DNA of 64,000 nt from Hyphomonadaceae bacterium (GTDB lineage Bacteria; Pseudomonadota; Alphaproteobacteria; Caulobacterales; Aquidulcibacteraceae). Where the stretch lies: assembly GCA_019753105.1 (NCBI GenBank), contig JAIELJ010000003.1, positions 186,001-250,000 of the forward strand, in the 5' to 3' direction. Position 1 is the stretch's first letter. Each line of letters opens with the position of its first letter. The notes beneath the pieces were generated by a model that was not told where the DNA came from, searched no databases, and saw only the letters and a list, made by a program, of their open reading frames with translations. Positions 62,397 to 64,000 of this stretch are shown here, piece by piece. The position numbers were made by a program, and so were the translations under genes.

Positions 62397-63670
62397 TTCA
62401 TCGGCTGAAGCTCACGGCCGCCTTCGCCTCCCTGTTGGCGAGGTTGCGTTTGTTGTTGCGGTTCGCGCTGTTGTTGGCTTCGATCCTGATCCCGATCCTG
62501 TCCCGGTTGAGCGGGATAAGGATAGGGTAGCCAGCGCATATCCGCGCTTTGCCAAGCAGGATCCACCTGGCCGAGTAAACGTCGAATAGAGTTGACGTCG
62601 TCCGGCGTTAGGCTTCCCGATTGCGCGGCAATTCGCTGTGCGGCGCCGATCAGAACGCGTTGAGCATCGTCGCGCGCTCGGAGTTCAGCTTCGATCAGAC
62701 GGAGGCAGTAATCTACGAATTGCCTCGGCGCTGGCTCGCGCGGGGGAACAGCCTCACCAGCTTCTCGGAGCGCGCGATCCAGGTCTATCCGCTCTTGCGC
62801 TTCGACGTCGTGGTAGCGCACGGCGTCCAAGCAGATCTCGCTTGAATAGTCGGTGCTCATGGCGGCGAGCGTGATGGCTTCGACCGTCTGCGCAATTGCT
62901 ATCGCCGAAGGATCGCCGCGTTCGTGCAACGGGCGCGTGCCGTTCTCAGGTGATGCTGCGCCCTCACTGCCCTCGTCTTGAGCAGCCGCGTTGTCGTCTC
63001 CGTCCGCCTTGGGCTGCGCGCGTGGTGCTAGCGCCTTGCCCGTTTCACCTGGCGTGCTCGTCGTGGTCGTGGTGGTGGTCGTCGTGTCGTTTGCAGTGTC
63101 GCCGCCACCATTGCTCGACTGACGCTGATGGTCGGGCGCGGTCGGTGTCGTGCTCGTTATACGAGGTTGGTCGGCGGCAACCGCGCCGGTCAATTGTTCA
63201 ACGGCCAGAATTGCGACCATGCGCGACTGAAAGCGCCGCATCATGATGCCGTACTCTAGCGCATCCATGCCGCCAGCTGCATACGCTTCGCACATCCTGT
63301 ACATCGCATCGCGCATGAGCTGAATGCTCTGTGTTCGCAAGGCGATGCTTGCAGCGGATTCCATGGCTGCAGCGTCAATGCGGCCACTAGCGCCTTGAGG
63401 ATTGTCGAGTTGAAGTCCGCCGCGCGCCGCTGCTGCGGTCAGCGCGTCAGGTGATGGCATTGCACAAACGATGTGTTCGGTGGCGCGCGTATGAACCCGT
63501 CCGTCGTTTGGCTGCGGAATCTGCAGCACGACAAATTGCTCGGCGTCGAGCACAAGTGATCGCCCGTCGCTGAGCTGAGGCGTTCGATAGACGGACGTAA
63601 AGTTTCCAAGCGTACAGCCGCTCGCGAGCAGGCACGGTGCGATCAGTAAGGTCAGCAATATGGCGCGCAT
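62393..63670 (-). CDS. Large lipoprotein with Thr repeat and Gln-rich tail
   Basis: A 425-residue lipoprotein with lipobox ASGC at about residues 16-19. Seen: a mixed domain (LVLDAEQFVVLQIPQPNDGR), helical central parts, a low-complexity linker with a run of nine Thr codons, a second helical domain (ICLDAVRYHDVEAQERID) and a C-terminal Gln/Arg/Gly-rich tail. The Thr run and Gln tail look like slippage-prone repeats. No family was recognised. Confidence 0.65.
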   Translation of the reverse strand: MRAILLTLLIAPCLLASGCTLGNFTSVYRTPQLSDGRSLVLDAEQFVVLQIPQPNDGRVHTRATEHIVCAMPSPDALTAAAARGGLQLDNPQGASGRIDAAAMESAASIALRTQSIQLMRDAMYRMCEAYAAGGMDALEYGIMMRRFQSRMVAILAVEQLTGAVAADQPRITSTTPTAPDHQRQSSNGGGDTANDTTTTTTTTTSTPGETGKALAPRAQPKADGDDNAAAQDEGSEGAASPENGTRPLHERGDPSAIAIAQTVEAITLAAMSTDYSSEICLDAVRYHDVEAQERIDLDRALREAGEAVPPREPAPRQFVDYCLRLIEAELRARDDAQRVLIGAAQRIAAQSGSLTPDDVNSIRRLLGQVDPAWQSADMRWLPYPYPAQPGQDRDQDRSQQQREPQQQTQPRQQGGEGGRELQPMN

Positions 63671-63819
63671 GATGGGCCCCCTAGATTTTCCACCCTGTGG
63701 AGAACCTTAACCACTTCGCAGACGAAATAAACTTTAAGTTGTGAGAAATATGTAGCGGCGATTATCGCGCGCGCGCCTCAGCGGACTAGTTGTTCGTCGG
63801 CGCTCTCGTTATATCCACC

Positions 63820-64000
63820 ATGCCAGTCGGCTGGACGGCCGCGGGCGCAAACTGGAAACGGTGCGTTCGAGGAAAGTCCGGGCTCCACGCGGATACGGCG
63901 GCGGGTAACGCCCGCCGAGAGAAGTCTTAGGGATAGCGCCACAGAGAACAAACCGCCGATGGCTCGCGCAAGTGAGCACAGGCAAGGCTGAAACGGTGGG
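63820..64000 (+). ncRNA. rnpB: RNase P RNA, class A (5' part; continues beyond the window)
   Basis: The catalytic RNA of RNase P, which trims tRNA 5' ends. Seen: the universally conserved P4 5' region GAGGAAAGTCCGGGCTCC at about 63871-63888, the GGTAACGCC element near 63904, and GCCACAGAGAACAAACCGCC near 63938-63957. The 5' end is estimated at about 63820; a TATAT at 63810-63814 could be the -10. The 3' part with the second half of P4 lies outside. Confidence 0.93.

Overview
The window is a GC-rich, gene-dense chromosomal segment of an alphaproteobacterium, most likely from the Caulobacterales/Hyphomonadaceae side of the class. The clues are a SigF-NrsF type sigma/anti-sigma pair with GTAACC-type promoters, a Flp/Tad pilus locus in the flp-cpaABCDEF-tadBC order, an ECF sigma factor paired with a small DUF6768-like membrane protein, an MJ0042-type zinc-ribbon protein divergent from ftsEX, and cycM divergent from kdsB. 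No species is claimed. No CRISPR array, insertion sequence, tRNA or recognised defence system was seen. The window opens inside ftsX and ends inside the RNase P RNA gene.

Layout. 1-2.4 kb: ftsX (partial)-ftsE and a zinc-ribbon membrane protein. 2.4-9.1 kb: a minus-strand run argH-lptM-lysA-lipoprotein, then a DUF4175 protein and a small lipoprotein. 9.1-13.3 kb: TlpA-like thioredoxin, GNAT, a Gly/Glu/Ala-rich lipoprotein, an Fe(II)/2OG hydroxylase, a membrane protein and a DUF938 methyltransferase. 13.3-16 kb: hbd and etfA/etfB (beta-oxidation and electron transfer). 16-25 kb: serine hydrolase, NYN-domain protein, the SigF stress module (sigF-nrsF plus a DoxX/YHS operon), pheA, esterase, lipoprotein and an Hsp70-like protein. 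24.6-29.4 kb: katG, tandem micro-ORFs, a padR-membrane protein pair and a zinc-ribbon membrane protein. 29.4-32.1 kb: a stretch with a less GC-biased look that carries a PQQ-type dehydrogenase fused to cytochrome c. 32.1-36.6 kb: kdsB, cycM, marR, an ECF sigma pair and a leucyl aminopeptidase. 36.7-49.1 kb: tadD, a broken PrsW-like gene and the complete Tad pilus locus. 49.1-54.5 kb: AMP nucleosidase, RidA, a doubly broken alpha/beta hydrolase, a tyrosine phosphatase and nrdB. 54.5-64 kb: two tandem secreted paralogues, a GNAT, two CHAP amidase paralogues, a ribbon-helix-helix protein, a voltage-gated-type ion channel, fasciclin, TerB-DnaJ, AmpD-like amidase, a lipoprotein and rnpB.

Functional themes. 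One coherent system is the Tad pilus: Flp pilin, prepilin peptidase CpaA, CpaB/CpaC/CpaD envelope channel, CpaE localisation factor, CpaF ATPase, TadB/TadC platform, TadD pilotin-like protein, TadE/TadG-like minor pilins and a CpaC-N-domain protein. Another is the SigF module. Two GTAACC-N16-CG promoters can be placed exactly, one in front of sigF-nrsF and one in front of the doxX-YHS operon. Cell-wall functions recur (lysA, FtsEX, AmpD, two CHAP proteins). The less expected items are an FtsE-like ATPase with non-canonical residues at several conserved ATPase motifs, a sodium-channel-like protein with a changed selectivity filter, two or three genes in different stages of decay, and several inverted repeats placed as operators or start-codon hairpins.
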